A DNA stretch of 64,000 bases, taken from positions 806,001 to 870,000 of the forward strand of contig NZ_LZZS01000004.1 of NCBI RefSeq assembly GCF_014170335.1, in the 5' to 3' direction. The stretch's first letter is position 1; each line of letters starts with the position of its first letter. The position numbers and the translations under genes are program-made. The DNA comes from Achromobacter sp. UMC46. Lineage in GTDB: Bacteria > Pseudomonadota > Gammaproteobacteria > Burkholderiales > Burkholderiaceae_B. Below are positions 7,132-16,351 of the stretch, in pieces. Below the pieces are notes generated by a model, which saw nothing but the letters and a program-made list of their open reading frames with translations, made no database searches and had not been told where the DNA came from.

Positions 7132-8487
7132 ATGATCATGACAGCGACGATAGAGTTTGGCGGTGATGGCGACAAGGGGTTCTCGGCGTCGAACCGCTTC
7201 CAGGAAGTGAAGACGGCGGCGTACGAGCACCTGCTCTCGCGTATCGAGGAGTTGGGCGCGGAGTTCGGCCGGTGGGCGCGGTCGGCGATCCAGGAATTCG
7301 TCGATATCGAGGTCGCGAGTTTCGTGCGCTTGCGCAGGGTGCCGATCAACGAGGCCGAAATGCGGCAGATCGCGGAGGCCTTGACGAAGGAATTGGCAGG
7401 CTTGGGGCCGCTGGAAGACTTGCTGGCCGATCCGGCCGTCGAAGACATCCTGATCAACGGCTACGACAACGTGTTCGTGTCGCGTCGTGGCGTGCTGGCC
7501 CGCGAAACGCTGCGGTTCACCGACAACCAGCATGTGCTGCGTATCGTGCGGCGCATCCTGGCGCCGATCGGTCGCCGCCTGGACGAATCCAGTCCCATGG
7601 TGGACGCCCGCCTGCCCGACGGCGGCCGCCTGAACGTGGTGATCGAGCCGCTGGCCGTGGACGGGCCAATGGTGTCGATCCGCAAGTTTCGCCAGGATCC
7701 GCTCAAGCCCGCCGATCTGCTGACCCTGGGCTCGTTCGACGAAGAGATCTACCGGCTGCTGCACGAAGCGGTCAAAAACCGCTGCAACGTGCTGGTGTCC
7801 GGCGGCACCAGCTCCGGCAAGACGTCGCTGCTCAATGCGCTGGCGTTCTTCATTCCGGAAACGGAGCGCGTCGTCACCGTGGAAGACACGGCGGAACTCT
7901 CGCTGAACCACCCGCACGTGGTGCGGCTGGAATCGCGCCAGGGCGGCTTCGACGGCAGCGGCGCGGTCAGTATCCGCGAACTGATCCGCAACAGCCTGCG
8001 GATGCGTCCGGACCGCGTCGTGGTGGGCGAAGTGCGCGGCGCGGAAGTCATGGACATGCTGCAGGCGATGAATACGGGCCATGAAGGGTCGATGGCGACC
8101 ATCCACGCGAACTCGCCGCGCGAATGCCTGTACCGGATCGAGATGCTGGCGGGCTTCGCCGGCTTCCAGGGAAGCGAAGACAGCCTGCGCAGGCAGATCG
8201 CCAGCGCGCTGGATTTCATCGTGCAGATCGGCCGCCTGTCCAACGGCAAGCGCCGCGTGCTGTCAGTGACCGAGGTCACCGGCATGGGCGACAACGTGAT
8301 TTCCACTCAGGAGCTCTATCGCCACGAAACCTTTACGACGCCCGAGGGCGAAGAGAAGGACCGCTGGAACTGGCTGGGGATCCACCCCCACACGCCCAAG
8401 CTTGCCAAGATGCGCACCGAGGCGCGCGCCAACGATCCCGGGCCGGGCGATAACGACGGCGGCGGATTCTGGAGCCGGAGGCGTTGA
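7132..8487 (+). CDS. tadA: Tad pilus secretion ATPase TadA/CpaF
   Basis: A 451-residue hexameric ATPase of the type II/IV secretion family that powers Flp pilus assembly at the inner membrane. The N-terminal domain contains GPLEDLLADPAVEDILING, typical of CpaF. Walker A GGTSSGKTS lies near residue 224, followed by the Asp box (VEDTAEL) and the Walker B region (RVVVGEVRGAEVMDML) with GHEGSMATIHANSP. GGAAG five bases before ATG 7132 supports this start; a second ATG lies two codons later. The stop overlaps the start of tadB. Confidence 0.95.
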   Translation: MIMTATIEFGGDGDKGFSASNRFQEVKTAAYEHLLSRIEELGAEFGRWARSAIQEFVDIEVASFVRLRRVPINEAEMRQIAEALTKELAGLGPLEDLLADPAVEDILINGYDNVFVSRRGVLARETLRFTDNQHVLRIVRRILAPIGRRLDESSPMVDARLPDGGRLNVVIEPLAVDGPMVSIRKFRQDPLKPADLLTLGSFDEEIYRLLHEAVKNRCNVLVSGGTSSGKTSLLNALAFFIPETERVVTVEDTAELSLNHPHVVRLESRQGGFDGSGAVSIRELIRNSLRMRPDRVVVGEVRGAEVMDMLQAMNTGHEGSMATIHANSPRECLYRIEMLAGFAGFQGSEDSLRRQIASALDFIVQIGRLSNGKRRVLSVTEVTGMGDNVISTQELYRHETFTTPEGEEKDRWNWLGIHPHTPKLAKMRTEARANDPGPGDNDGGGFWSRRR

Positions 8488-9413
8488 TGATGCAAGCCCT
8501 GGTGCTGGGAGGCTTGGCGTTGGTGCTGGCTATCGGCGCGGTGCTGCTTTGGCGTCACGCCAACAGCGGCGCCCGCCGGGCCGCAAGCTCGTCCTTCCTG
8601 GAAAACCAATTGAACCGGGGGCGCGACGCGTCTTCCAAGCCCGAGGCGATCTTCGAAAGCGCGCGCGCGTTGCGCAGCGGCCTGCCGGGATGGGACCGCT
8701 TGCTGCTGCTGGCGGGCGTGCGCCAAAGCATGGGGCTTTACGTGCGGCTTGCGGTGCCCCTGTTGGGGCTGGCGGCGCTGGCGTGGCTGACTTTGGGCGT
8801 CTTGTCCGGCATCGTGACGCTGTTGCTCGTGGCCATCCTGGAGTACTTCCTGCTGTGGTTGCGCGCCGACAAGCGCCAGCGCCGGATGATTTCGCAGTTG
8901 CCGGCGTTCCTGGACAACATCGTGCGCCTGATCACGATCGGCAACAGCATGGGGGCCGCGTTTCAGACCGCGGCCGCCACCACTGACGAACCGTTGCGGG
9001 AGGTCGTGGAAACGGCCGCCAGCCTGAGCCGTTCCGCCAAGGAACTGGATGCGGCCCTGGTGCACGTGTCCCGCTTGTACGGGTTGAAAGAGCTTTACAT
9101 GATTGCCGCCGTGGTGTCGCTGGCGATGCGTTTCGGCGGCCGCAGCGATCAGGTGCTGGAGCGCATGGCCGCCTTCATGCGCGATGTGGCGCAGGCGCGC
9201 AATGAGCTGTCGGCGAGTTCCGCCGAGATCCGGCTTTCCGCCTGGGTGCTGGCGCTGCTGCCCGTGGGCATCGGCGGCTTCATCATGTTGACGAACAACG
9301 ATCTTTTCATGAACCTGTGGCGCGATCCGGCCGGGTTCAAGATGCTGGTGACCGCCGTGGTGCTGCAGCTCGTCGGCAGCTATTGGCTGTACCGCATGGC
9401 AAAGTCCATTTGA
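8487..9413 (+). CDS. tadB: Tad inner-membrane platform protein TadB
   Basis: A 308-residue T2SSF-domain protein with membrane segments near the N-terminus, around residues 85-125 and at the C-terminal end (VLALLPVGIGGFIMLT and MLVTAVVLQLVGSYW). The central cytoplasmic part (RQRRMISQLPAFLDNIVRLI) is the conserved T2SSF start. TadB and TadC form the platform on which TadA drives pilin polymerization. Two adjacent ATGs (8487, 8490) follow GGAGG at 8477-8481; the first overlaps the tadA stop. Confidence 0.92.
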   Translation: MMQALVLGGLALVLAIGAVLLWRHANSGARRAASSSFLENQLNRGRDASSKPEAIFESARALRSGLPGWDRLLLLAGVRQSMGLYVRLAVPLLGLAALAWLTLGVLSGIVTLLLVAILEYFLLWLRADKRQRRMISQLPAFLDNIVRLITIGNSMGAAFQTAAATTDEPLREVVETAASLSRSAKELDAALVHVSRLYGLKELYMIAAVVSLAMRFGGRSDQVLERMAAFMRDVAQARNELSASSAEIRLSAWVLALLPVGIGGFIMLTNNDLFMNLWRDPAGFKMLVTAVVLQLVGSYWLYRMAKSI

Positions 9414-9426
9414 TGGGAGTGATGAG

Positions 9427-10428
9427 ATGGATATCCTGAACTCCTGGAGCGTTACCTCCGTGTTGGCGATGGGGCTGATGTTGATCGCTGCGGCCATGCT
9501 GGTGCTGGGCGTGGGCATCGTGCGCCGGTTGCGCGGCCAAAACAGAAACCGGCAGATCGTGGATCACGCGCTGGCGTCGCGCCAGATGGGCGGCGCGGCA
9601 GCGGCGGCGGCCATGCCCGCGCAAGACGGGCAGGGCAGGTTTGCGGCCGCCACGCGGGCGGCGGATTCGTTCGGCAAGCGCCTGAGCGAAGGCCGGTTGG
9701 CCGAAACCCTGCTGGCCGCCGAAGACCGCAAGCTGGTGGACATCGCCGGGTACGCCGATGCGGCGAACGCAAGGTCGCGTTTCGTCGTGTTCCGGTTCGG
9801 GCTGGCGATCTTGCTGCCCATCGCCGCGGTGACGCTGGGCCTGCGCTACCACTATGTCGATTCCTTGTCGGGCATGCTAGTGGCGGCTTTCCTGGGTTTT
9901 GCCGTCGGCTACATGCTGCCCAAATGGTTCGTGCGGCGGCGCGTGGCGCAACGCCGCCGGCTGGCCGCGGACGAACTGCCTTTGCTGATCGACCTGTTGC
10001 GCCTCTTGCAGGGCGTGGGCCTGTCGATCGATCAGAGCATGCAGGTGCTGGTGACGGAGTTCGGGCAGGTGCTGCCGGTGCTGTCGCAGGAATTGCGCCT
10101 GGCCTCCGAGCTCTACGTGCGCGGCCGCACTCGCGAGCAATCGCTGGCGAGGCTGGCCGCCGGATTCGACAACGACGACCTGTCCGCCATCTGCCGCCTG
10201 ATCGCGCAGGTGGATCAGCACGGCGGGGCGGTGCAAGAGCCGCTGAACCGTTTTGGCGAGCGCCTGCGGGATTCGCGGCGCCTTGAATTGAAAGAGAAAG
10301 TCGGCAAGACCACGGTCAAGATGACGGGCGTCATGATCGTGACCTTGCTGCCCGCGCTGCTGATCGTCACCGGCGGATCGGGATTTGTAGCGGTGATACG
10401 CGCGATGTCGCGCATGGGGGGGACATGA
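9427..10428 (+). CDS. tadC: Tad inner-membrane platform protein TadC
   Basis: A 333-residue partner of TadB with an N-terminal membrane helix, an Ala-rich cytoplasmic stretch, two central helices (FRFGLAILLPIAAVTLGL and SGMLVAAFLGFAVGYMLP) and the T2SSF domain beginning RRLAADELPLLIDLLRLLQG. A final helix (MIVTLLPALLIVTGGSGFVA) closes the protein. The start is preceded by GGGAG. The stop overlaps the start of tadD (ATGA at 10425-10428), so tadA to tadD are tightly coupled. Confidence 0.92.
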   Translation: MDILNSWSVTSVLAMGLMLIAAAMLVLGVGIVRRLRGQNRNRQIVDHALASRQMGGAAAAAAMPAQDGQGRFAAATRAADSFGKRLSEGRLAETLLAAEDRKLVDIAGYADAANARSRFVVFRFGLAILLPIAAVTLGLRYHYVDSLSGMLVAAFLGFAVGYMLPKWFVRRRVAQRRRLAADELPLLIDLLRLLQGVGLSIDQSMQVLVTEFGQVLPVLSQELRLASELYVRGRTREQSLARLAAGFDNDDLSAICRLIAQVDQHGGAVQEPLNRFGERLRDSRRLELKEKVGKTTVKMTGVMIVTLLPALLIVTGGSGFVAVIRAMSRMGGT

Positions 10429-11312
10429 TGGCGGGTGCGACAGGAAGTCGGCAGGGCGCATTGCGCTGGACCCTTTTGGCCGCGGCGGTCGCCGCGGCCG
10501 CAGGCTTGAGCGGATGCAAGACCAACAGTGCGGAAACGGCCTGGCAGCTGATGCAGCAACAGCAGCAGGATCAAGCGCTGGCCCGTCAGAAAGAGGACGA
10601 GGCGGAGGGCCGCCGCCGGCCCAAAGAACCGGAGATGATGCTCTCCTTGATTTCCGAAGCGCAGCGCCAGGAACGCTATTTCGCCTCGCTGGCGTACATC
10701 GAGGCGTATCAGCAGAAATTCGGCAATGACAGCCGGCTGGCCGTCATGCGCGCGGACGCCTTGCGCCAGACCGGCCAGACCGCGTTGAGCGAGCAGGCCT
10801 ATCGCGCCCTGACCAGTGGCGATCAGGCGGCGGATGGTTGGCACGGCCTGGGGCTGATCGCGGGCGGTCGCGGCCAATTCGATCAGGCGGTCGACTATTT
10901 TTCCCGCGCGGCCAGATTGGCGCCCATGAACGCGCGGTTCCTCGGCGATCTGGGCTATGCGCGGCTGCGCGCCGGCGATGTGGATGGCGCCCGGGTGCCG
11001 CTCGGCCAGGCGGCCGAACTGGCGCCGGAGAACGGCAAGGTGCTGGCCAATATGGCGGTGCTGCTGCTGGTCGAAGGCGATCCGGCCAAGGCCCAGAACC
11101 TGATGGACCGGGCACAGCTTGGGGACGATGCGCGCGGCCAGGTGCTGCGTCTGGCTTCCGAAATCCGCAGCCATCGGGCCCCCGCGCCGATGCCGGCATC
11201 GGCGGCAGTCGGCGGCCAGGCGGCTACCCGCGTGTCCAGCGGCGAAGGCAGCGTGATGCCAATGATGAGTCCGTTGATGGATGGCCTGGGCAATGGGCCC
11301 ATCGTGCGTTAA
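10425..11312 (+). CDS. tadD: TadD, TPR-containing pilotin-like lipoprotein
   Basis: A 295-residue lipoprotein with lipobox LSGC (Cys31) after a hydrophobic signal. A Gln-rich spacer (MQQQQQDQALA) precedes at least three tetratricopeptide-like helix pairs (for example DGWHGLGLIAGGRGQFDQAV and GKVLANMAVLLLVEGDPAKA). TadD proteins act in Tad machine assembly, probably helping the secretin reach the outer membrane. The tail after about residue 245 is low-complexity. Coupled to tadC by an ATGA overlap, it closes the tadABCD block. Confidence 0.9.
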   Translation: MMAGATGSRQGALRWTLLAAAVAAAAGLSGCKTNSAETAWQLMQQQQQDQALARQKEDEAEGRRRPKEPEMMLSLISEAQRQERYFASLAYIEAYQQKFGNDSRLAVMRADALRQTGQTALSEQAYRALTSGDQAADGWHGLGLIAGGRGQFDQAVDYFSRAARLAPMNARFLGDLGYARLRAGDVDGARVPLGQAAELAPENGKVLANMAVLLLVEGDPAKAQNLMDRAQLGDDARGQVLRLASEIRSHRAPAPMPASAAVGGQAATRVSSGEGSVMPMMSPLMDGLGNGPIVR

Positions 11313-11334
11313 CTCCGTGTTCAGGAAAACTCTC

Positions 11335-11805
11335 ATGTCTCAACCTCGTTTGATCCGTTCCTTTTCCGTGGCGCTGGCGTTGACCGCGCTTGCGCCCCTG
11401 AGCGCCCAGGCCCAGTCGAACGCGCCGTTGACCGGAAACATGTCGGGCGGGGCGGCGGCGGGCGCCGCGCAGCCGGCGCCGCTGCCGGCGGCCGCCTTGC
11501 CGAACCGGCCCGTGGTGCAGCAAGTGCAGACGTCGATGCCGCAGACCGATGCGTCCGCGGCGGCGCAGGCGGCGGCACCAGCGGCACCGGTGGCTGCGCC
11601 GCCGGCCGCCGCCGAGGTCCGGGAAGGCTTCGGCGATGTGACCCGGGGATTGTTGGCAGCCCAGGCAGACGGCCGTCGCGCAGGGGGCGCGTTGCCCATT
11701 CTGGGACCGGTCTCATCGGCGGCCTGGACTCGTTACGTGGACAGCTTCAGGCAGCCGATCCCGGAATGGTTCCAGAAGCGGGTGGAAACCAAGAACACCA
11801 ATTAA
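11335..11805 (+). CDS. Secreted DUF3613-like protein of the Tad locus
   Basis: A 156-residue exported protein: signal peptide ending about APLSAQAQS, a long Ala/Pro-rich disordered middle, and a short C-terminal domain ending AWTRYVDSFRQPIPEWF. That pattern (RY.DSF..PIPE) is the signature of DUF3613, a small family found in Tad loci of Burkholderiales and related bacteria. Its function is unknown; position between tadD and tadG suggests an accessory periplasmic or outer-membrane role. ATG 11335 is preceded by a weak AGGA; earlier in-frame starts would spoil the signal peptide. Confidence 0.75.
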   Translation: MSQPRLIRSFSVALALTALAPLSAQAQSNAPLTGNMSGGAAAGAAQPAPLPAAALPNRPVVQQVQTSMPQTDASAAAQAAAPAAPVAAPPAAAEVREGFGDVTRGLLAAQADGRRAGGALPILGPVSSAAWTRYVDSFRQPIPEWFQKRVETKNTN

Positions 11806-11835
11806 GGCTCGGATTCGAGCCGGAGCCTGCCGACC

Positions 11836-13944
11836 ATGCCCGCCGCGTCTTTGCGTTCCTCGGCTTTGCTGCGCCAGCGCGGCAGCATCACCGTGGCTGT
11901 CGTGTTCGCGGTACTGGTGGGGCTGGTGCTGCTTGGGGTCGCGCACGTGTCCTACAGCTTCTACATGAAGCGCGAGATGCAGAAAGGGGCCGACCTCGCG
12001 GCGCTGTCGGCGGTGCAGGTGCTGGGCATGGGGGCCGCAGCGGACTGCGCGCGGGCGGGCACCGCCGGCCGGACGTCGGCGCTGGCCAACCTGCCTGGTT
12101 TCTTCCAGGCCTTCACGGCGGCCGATGTCACCGTCGAGTGCAAGGTATGGGATTCAAGCCGTGCCGACGCCACGGGCATGCATGTCTTCGATGCCGCCAG
12201 CGGGCAGCCGTTTAATGCCGTGCGCGTGACGGTCAGCAAACGGCTGACCAGCATCGTCCCCAACTTCTCAGGCGGCGCGGACAACGGCACGTTGGTCACG
12301 ACCACCGCCGTGGCGACGAATACGCAGCCCGTCGCCGCATTCATGGTGGGTTCGCGCCTGCTGCGCCTGGAAAGGGGTGGGCTGTTGTCGCAACTGCTGG
12401 CCTCCGTCGGGGCGACGCCCGCGCAACTGGATGTGCTGGACGCGGCGGGCCTGGCTAGCGTCAACATCACGCCATCCGGTTTGCTGAAGGCATTGGGCTT
12501 GCCCCTGTCGGTGGCCACCGGTGTGGGCACCCCTGCCGAACTGGCGGCGGTCAACAACCTGACGCTGGGGCAGCTGCTCAACGCCACGTTGACGGTGGTC
12601 AATCAGAGCGGCACCGCTGGAGCCAGCATTGGTCTTATCAACAACGCCATCAATACGGTGCTGGCCGTGATGCCGTTGAACCTGCCGGTCAAGCTCTTTG
12701 GCGACGGCGGCGTGCTGAACCTCTCGGTGGCGGGGGGAGACGCCACCGGCGCCCTGGCAGCCAACGTCAACGCGTTGAACCTGCTTGAGACCGCCCTGGT
12801 CATCGCCAACGGGCAGAACCTCATCAATCTGGGTCTGAGCGTGCCGTTGCTGGGCGTGGACGCCCGCGTGCGCGTGGTGGAACCGCCCACGCTGGCGGTC
12901 GGGGGCATCGGCACCCAGGCCACCAGCGCCGGCATCCGCGTGTATCTGCGCGTCAATACCGCCAATATCCCGTTGGTGGGCCCCTTGCTGGCGAATACGC
13001 TGGGCACGAAGGTGGACTTGCCGATCATCATCGACGTCGCGCAGTCCACCGGCACATTGACGAACCTGTGCCAGGCGCCGCTGACGGAGTCGCAGGCGAC
13101 GATCGCGGTGACGTCCTCCGTCGCCAACGTCTGCCTGGGGCGCTTCCCGGGCATGACCTCCAGCACCGACCAGAACGCCGCGAACTTCGTGTCGCTGACC
13201 AATAGCTGTCAGCCCAGCGCGTTTGCCGCCATCCAGCGCCATCAGGTGTTGAACGTGCTGGGCATCCTGCCGTTGACCGCCAAGGTCACGTTGCCGATTT
13301 TCAACTCCGCCGCGCCCGTCTCCGTGACGCTGACCGAGCCTCCGGGCACGCCGTCGACGCAGACCGTCAACGCCACCTCCATCGACCTGGGCGCGCTGGC
13401 GTCCAACCTGTCGGATGCGCTGATCGGCGGCATTCTGGGCGATCTCTTCAATACCGGCACGCCCCTGACGTCGGCCGAACGCACGGCGCTGGCGACGGAT
13501 CTGGTGGGCGGCGGCGGCAGCAGCGCCGGCAACTCCATCTCGCAAGTGGTCAACAACTTGCAATGGTCCACGACCGCGCTGAACCAGTTGAGCACCCGCC
13601 TGTCGACCGGGGGCTTGACGGGTGTGCTGGGCGGCACCCTGCAACTGGTCGGCAATATCCTGAGTTCATTGCTGCTGGCGCCTTTGAATGACGTCGTCTG
13701 CGCGTTGGGTATCACCCCAAGCGCCATCCGCCAGTGCCGCATCAACTCGGTGGCGACCATGGCGCTTAGCGGCAGCTCGCAGATTAGCGGCGTGCTGTCC
13801 ATCGTCGTGAACCTGTTGCAGCCTATTCTGGCGCCGCTGTCGGGCCTGCTGCAGCAACTGCTCAACCTGCTTGGCCTGAGCGTCGGCCAGACCGACGTCT
13901 CGCTGCTGTCCGTGGATTGCGGCCAGCCCCGTTTGGTGTACTGA
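11836..13944 (+). CDS. tadG: TadG-related pilus assembly protein
   Basis: A 702-residue protein with one N-terminal membrane helix after a basic stretch ([20 protein letters not shown]). Next comes [19 protein letters not shown], typical of TadG proteins (TadE-like start followed by ADLAALAAA). The long remaining part is periplasmic, rich in Val, Leu, Asn and Thr, with spaced cysteines and a Leu-rich C-terminal region. TadG is thought to be a minor pseudopilin-like component. Relatives in Burkholderiales are this long, unlike the shorter alphaproteobacterial version. Position at the end of the structural cluster supports the call. Confidence 0.82.
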   Translation: MPAASLRSSALLRQRGSITVAVVFAVLVGLVLLGVAHVSYSFYMKREMQKGADLAALSAVQVLGMGAAADCARAGTAGRTSALANLPGFFQAFTAADVTVECKVWDSSRADATGMHVFDAASGQPFNAVRVTVSKRLTSIVPNFSGGADNGTLVTTTAVATNTQPVAAFMVGSRLLRLERGGLLSQLLASVGATPAQLDVLDAAGLASVNITPSGLLKALGLPLSVATGVGTPAELAAVNNLTLGQLLNATLTVVNQSGTAGASIGLINNAINTVLAVMPLNLPVKLFGDGGVLNLSVAGGDATGALAANVNALNLLETALVIANGQNLINLGLSVPLLGVDARVRVVEPPTLAVGGIGTQATSAGIRVYLRVNTANIPLVGPLLANTLGTKVDLPIIIDVAQSTGTLTNLCQAPLTESQATIAVTSSVANVCLGRFPGMTSSTDQNAANFVSLTNSCQPSAFAAIQRHQVLNVLGILPLTAKVTLPIFNSAAPVSVTLTEPPGTPSTQTVNATSIDLGALASNLSDALIGGILGDLFNTGTPLTSAERTALATDLVGGGGSSAGNSISQVVNNLQWSTTALNQLSTRLSTGGLTGVLGGTLQLVGNILSSLLLAPLNDVVCALGITPSAIRQCRINSVATMALSGSSQISGVLSIVVNLLQPILAPLSGLLQQLLNLLGLSVGQTDVSLLSVDCGQPRLVY

Positions 13945-13991
13945 TGATGAAGCCTTTGATTCCCGCCCGCGCCTTGGCGTTCAAGCCATGA
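13944..13991 (+). CDS. Possible 15-codon coupling ORF between tadG and the activator
   Basis: The ATG shares its A with the tadG stop (TGATG), and the stop overlaps the start of the activator gene (ATGA at 13988-13991). The encoded peptide is [15 protein letters not shown]. Because the activator start has no clear ribosome site, reading through this tiny frame would be a simple way to couple its translation to tadG. It may be only a spacer. No homologue is recognised. Confidence 0.35.
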   Translation: MMKPLIPARALAFKP

Positions 13992-15388
13992 CCCAGAAAT
14001 TCGCCCGCGACGAGTTCGACGTGTACGTATGGGAGGGCACTTCCGATATTGCCTCCCGGGCGGAGCGCTGCCTGGTCGGCATGGATGTGTCGCTGGTGCG
14101 CGCGGATGCCGGCACTGCGTTTCCGCCGCCGCGCGACCCGACGCGCCCCGCCGTGGCGCTGGTGTCGGTATCGGTGATGGGCGACAACCGGTTCAGCGGT
14201 TTCGACTGGCTGGCGGTTCAGGCCATGCCGGTGATATGGGTGGCGGCCGAGGCCCGCGGGCGCGATTCGCGCTACTACCCGCCTGAATATTCGTACACCT
14301 TGCCGCTGTCCTTCACGACGGCGGACCTGCGCAAGCTGTTGTTCGAATTGCTGGGTACGCTGGACCAGTTCAGCCGTACCGCGCCCAAGCGCGAACAGCC
14401 GTTGATCGCTGTGTCCGAACCCATGCGGGCGCTGCTGGCCGAAGCCGAGATGTTCGCCGACTGCCGCAGCAATGCGCTGATCCACGGCGAAACGGGCGTG
14501 GGCAAGGAGCGCATCGCCCGGCTGTTGCACGATCGAGCGGAATGGTCGGACGGGCCGTTCGTGGCGGTCAACTGCGGCGCCATCCCTGAAGGCCTGTTCG
14601 AAGCGCATTTCTTCGGCCATGCGAAAGGCGCCTTCACCGGGGCGGTCGGCGCGCACAAGGGCTATTTCGAACAGGCCAACGGCGGCACGCTGTTCCTGGA
14701 CGAGATCGGCGATCTGCCGCTGTACCAGCAGGTCAAATTGCTGCGGGTGCTGGAGCAGAGCGCCGTGACGCGCCTGGGTTCCAGCGTGGAGATCCCGGTG
14801 GATTTCCGGCTGGTCGCGGCAACCAACAAGGATTTGCGGGTGCTGGTGGGCCAGGACGAGTTCCGGGCGGACCTCTATTACCGCCTGGCGGTGATCGAGC
14901 TGCGCATCCCCAACCTGGAGCAGCGCGGGCCGGAAGAGAAAATCGCCATTTTCCGCGCCTTGCTCGAGCGGCTGGGCGGAGACGGCGAGCCGCCGGACTG
15001 GCTGCTGGCGCGCGTGGCGCGCACCCGCTATGCCGGCAACGTGCGCGAATTGTCCAATGTGGCGGAGCGCGTGGCGATCATGCGCCGGCAGTTCAAGAAT
15101 TGGGACCAGGCGCGCATTGAACGCATATTTGATCAGATCGGGGAGCCGCTGCGCGCAGCCGGCACCCTGGGCGGGCCAAGCACGCTGTGCGAACCGCCCG
15201 TATTCACCGATGCCGAGCGCGCCGAGCGCGCCCGTATCCTGGCCGCGCTGGACGTCAATGGCTGGCGCCGCCAGGACACCGCCAATACCTTGGGGATCAG
15301 CCGCAAGGTGCTCTGGGAAAAGATGCGGAAACTGCATCTTGGGGGCGGCCAGGGCGAAACGGCGGAGGGGGTTGTCGAGGCGTCCTGA
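13988..15388 (+). CDS. Sigma-54-dependent activator with degenerate receiver domain
   Basis: A 466-residue NtrC-family transcription activator. The AAA+ domain has Walker A GETGVGKE (about residue 167), the sigma-54-contact loop GAFTGA (about 214) and Walker B LFLDEIGD; the C-terminus has a Fis-type helix-turn-helix ([20 protein letters not shown]). The first 125 residues are predicted to have a receiver-like fold, but beta-3 ends ALVSVSV where the phosphoacceptor Asp should be. It may therefore respond to protein contact or a ligand instead of phosphorylation. It directly follows tadG and is coupled to it, so control of the Tad operon or related surface genes is the natural guess. A similar regulator position is known in other Burkholderiales Tad loci. 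Confidence 0.88.
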   Translation: MTQKFARDEFDVYVWEGTSDIASRAERCLVGMDVSLVRADAGTAFPPPRDPTRPAVALVSVSVMGDNRFSGFDWLAVQAMPVIWVAAEARGRDSRYYPPEYSYTLPLSFTTADLRKLLFELLGTLDQFSRTAPKREQPLIAVSEPMRALLAEAEMFADCRSNALIHGETGVGKERIARLLHDRAEWSDGPFVAVNCGAIPEGLFEAHFFGHAKGAFTGAVGAHKGYFEQANGGTLFLDEIGDLPLYQQVKLLRVLEQSAVTRLGSSVEIPVDFRLVAATNKDLRVLVGQDEFRADLYYRLAVIELRIPNLEQRGPEEKIAIFRALLERLGGDGEPPDWLLARVARTRYAGNVRELSNVAERVAIMRRQFKNWDQARIERIFDQIGEPLRAAGTLGGPSTLCEPPVFTDAERAERARILAALDVNGWRRQDTANTLGISRKVLWEKMRKLHLGGGQGETAEGVVEAS

Positions 15389-15470
15389 TCATGCAATAGG
15401 GAAAGGCCCGTACGGGGCCACAAATTTACTCGCGACGAATGTAAGTCGGTCAGCCGTGAGCGAAATAAAT

Positions 15471-15479
15471 TGCTATAGT
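15471..15479 (+). promoter_or_regulatory. Extended -10 promoter of the DUF2968 gene
   Basis: TGCTATAGT reads as an extended -10 (TG-N-TATAGT) 27 bases before the DUF2968 start. No good -35 lies 17 bases upstream, which fits an extended -10 promoter. The surrounding 60 bases are relatively AT-rich. Confidence 0.45.
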
Positions 15480-15505
15480 TCCGCAACGATTTTTTTGGGG
15501 AAGGC

Positions 15506-16216
15506 ATGAACGTCCAATTTATCCGTGCCGCCACTCGCATGGCGCTGTTAGGCACGGCACTGTCCGGCCTGGCGGCTTGCGCCAGCGCGCAATCCGAAGC
15601 GCCGCGGCCCACGGTTAAGCAGGTCGAGGACGCGCCGGCCGCCTCCACGCCCGTGACCCCGCCGCCTGCCGCCCCCGCAGCGGCCGCGCGCCCGTCGTCC
15701 ACCGTGGCGGAATTGCAGGGCCTGATCCAGAGCCGCCAGGTTTCGGAGCTGCGCACCGCTTACAACGGGACGTACGGCGCCAGCCTGCTGTTCAAGCCGG
15801 ACGACCTGACCTATTACGTCGCCCTGTTCCAGCAGAAGGATTTCTGGCGCGTGCTGAAGACCGTGTCGGAAAAGCAGGCCGAATCCACGTACCGCGCGTT
15901 TGCCGCCCAATCCGCCGATTTGGCTGAAGTGGACATCAAACGCATCAAGCTGCAAGCCGAATACGCGAACGCCGAGAAGCTGCTGGCCAGCCGCAACGCC
16001 CAGCTCAGCACGTTGCAGGCCGACCGCACGCTGCGCATGCAGCAGGAAGAGCAGGTCGCGGCACGCCAGGAGCAGTCGCGTCAGGAGACCACGGCACTGG
16101 CCGATCAGCAAAAGGACGTGCGCCAGCAACTGCGCGATCTGCAGCGCCAGATCGATTCGTTGCAGGCTCAGCAGGCGCAAATCAACGCCAGCCCGGCCGC
16201 CAAGCGCGGCAAGTAA
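15506..16216 (+). CDS. DUF2968 family exported protein
   Basis: A 236-residue protein with a signal sequence containing LAACASAQ (a possible lipobox at LAAC), a Pro/Ala-rich linker and the DUF2968 region beginning TVAELQGLIQSRQVSELRTA and YNGTYGASLLF. From about residue 140 it is a long charged, Gln-rich coiled coil (QQKDVRQQLRDLQRQIDSL). The family is restricted mainly to Burkholderiales and has no known function. GGGGAAGG just before the ATG is a strong ribosome site. The gene has its own promoter and a terminator, so it is probably monocistronic. Confidence 0.85.
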   Translation: MNVQFIRAATRMALLGTALSGLAACASAQSEAPRPTVKQVEDAPAASTPVTPPPAAPAAAARPSSTVAELQGLIQSRQVSELRTAYNGTYGASLLFKPDDLTYYVALFQQKDFWRVLKTVSEKQAESTYRAFAAQSADLAEVDIKRIKLQAEYANAEKLLASRNAQLSTLQADRTLRMQQEEQVAARQEQSRQETTALADQQKDVRQQLRDLQRQIDSLQAQQAQINASPAAKRGK

Positions 16217-16235
16217 GTCGGCGCCAATCGCCAGG

Positions 16236-16258
16236 ACGGGCCTTCGGGCCCGTTTTTC
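16236..16258 (+). terminator. Rho-independent terminator after the DUF2968 gene
   Basis: Seven-base-pair stem ACGGGCC/GGCCCGT around a stable TTCG tetraloop, followed by TTTTT. It lies 19 bases after the stop. Confidence 0.9.
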
Positions 16259-16260
16259 TT

Positions 16261-16303
16261 GGGCGCCGCCCATTCCCCGCTTCAAGCGGGGGGATGGCGC
16301 CCC
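16261..16303. repeat. Long GC hairpin upstream of the DUF1178 gene
   Basis: A second inverted repeat immediately follows the terminator: arms CCCCGCTT/AAGCGGGG around a single C, extended outward with mismatches to GGGCGCC/GGCGCCC. There is no T tract. It could be the 5' leader of the DUF1178 transcript or a backup RNA structure. Confidence 0.5.
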
Positions 16304-16351
16304 TTGCGGGCGGATTCTTGTATTCTGGCTGCTGGACCCCATATAGCAACC

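Noticed and set aside
15404..15418. GGCCC/GGGCC hairpin after the sigma-54 activator as terminator
   Set aside because: Only five base pairs with no T tract; not convincing.
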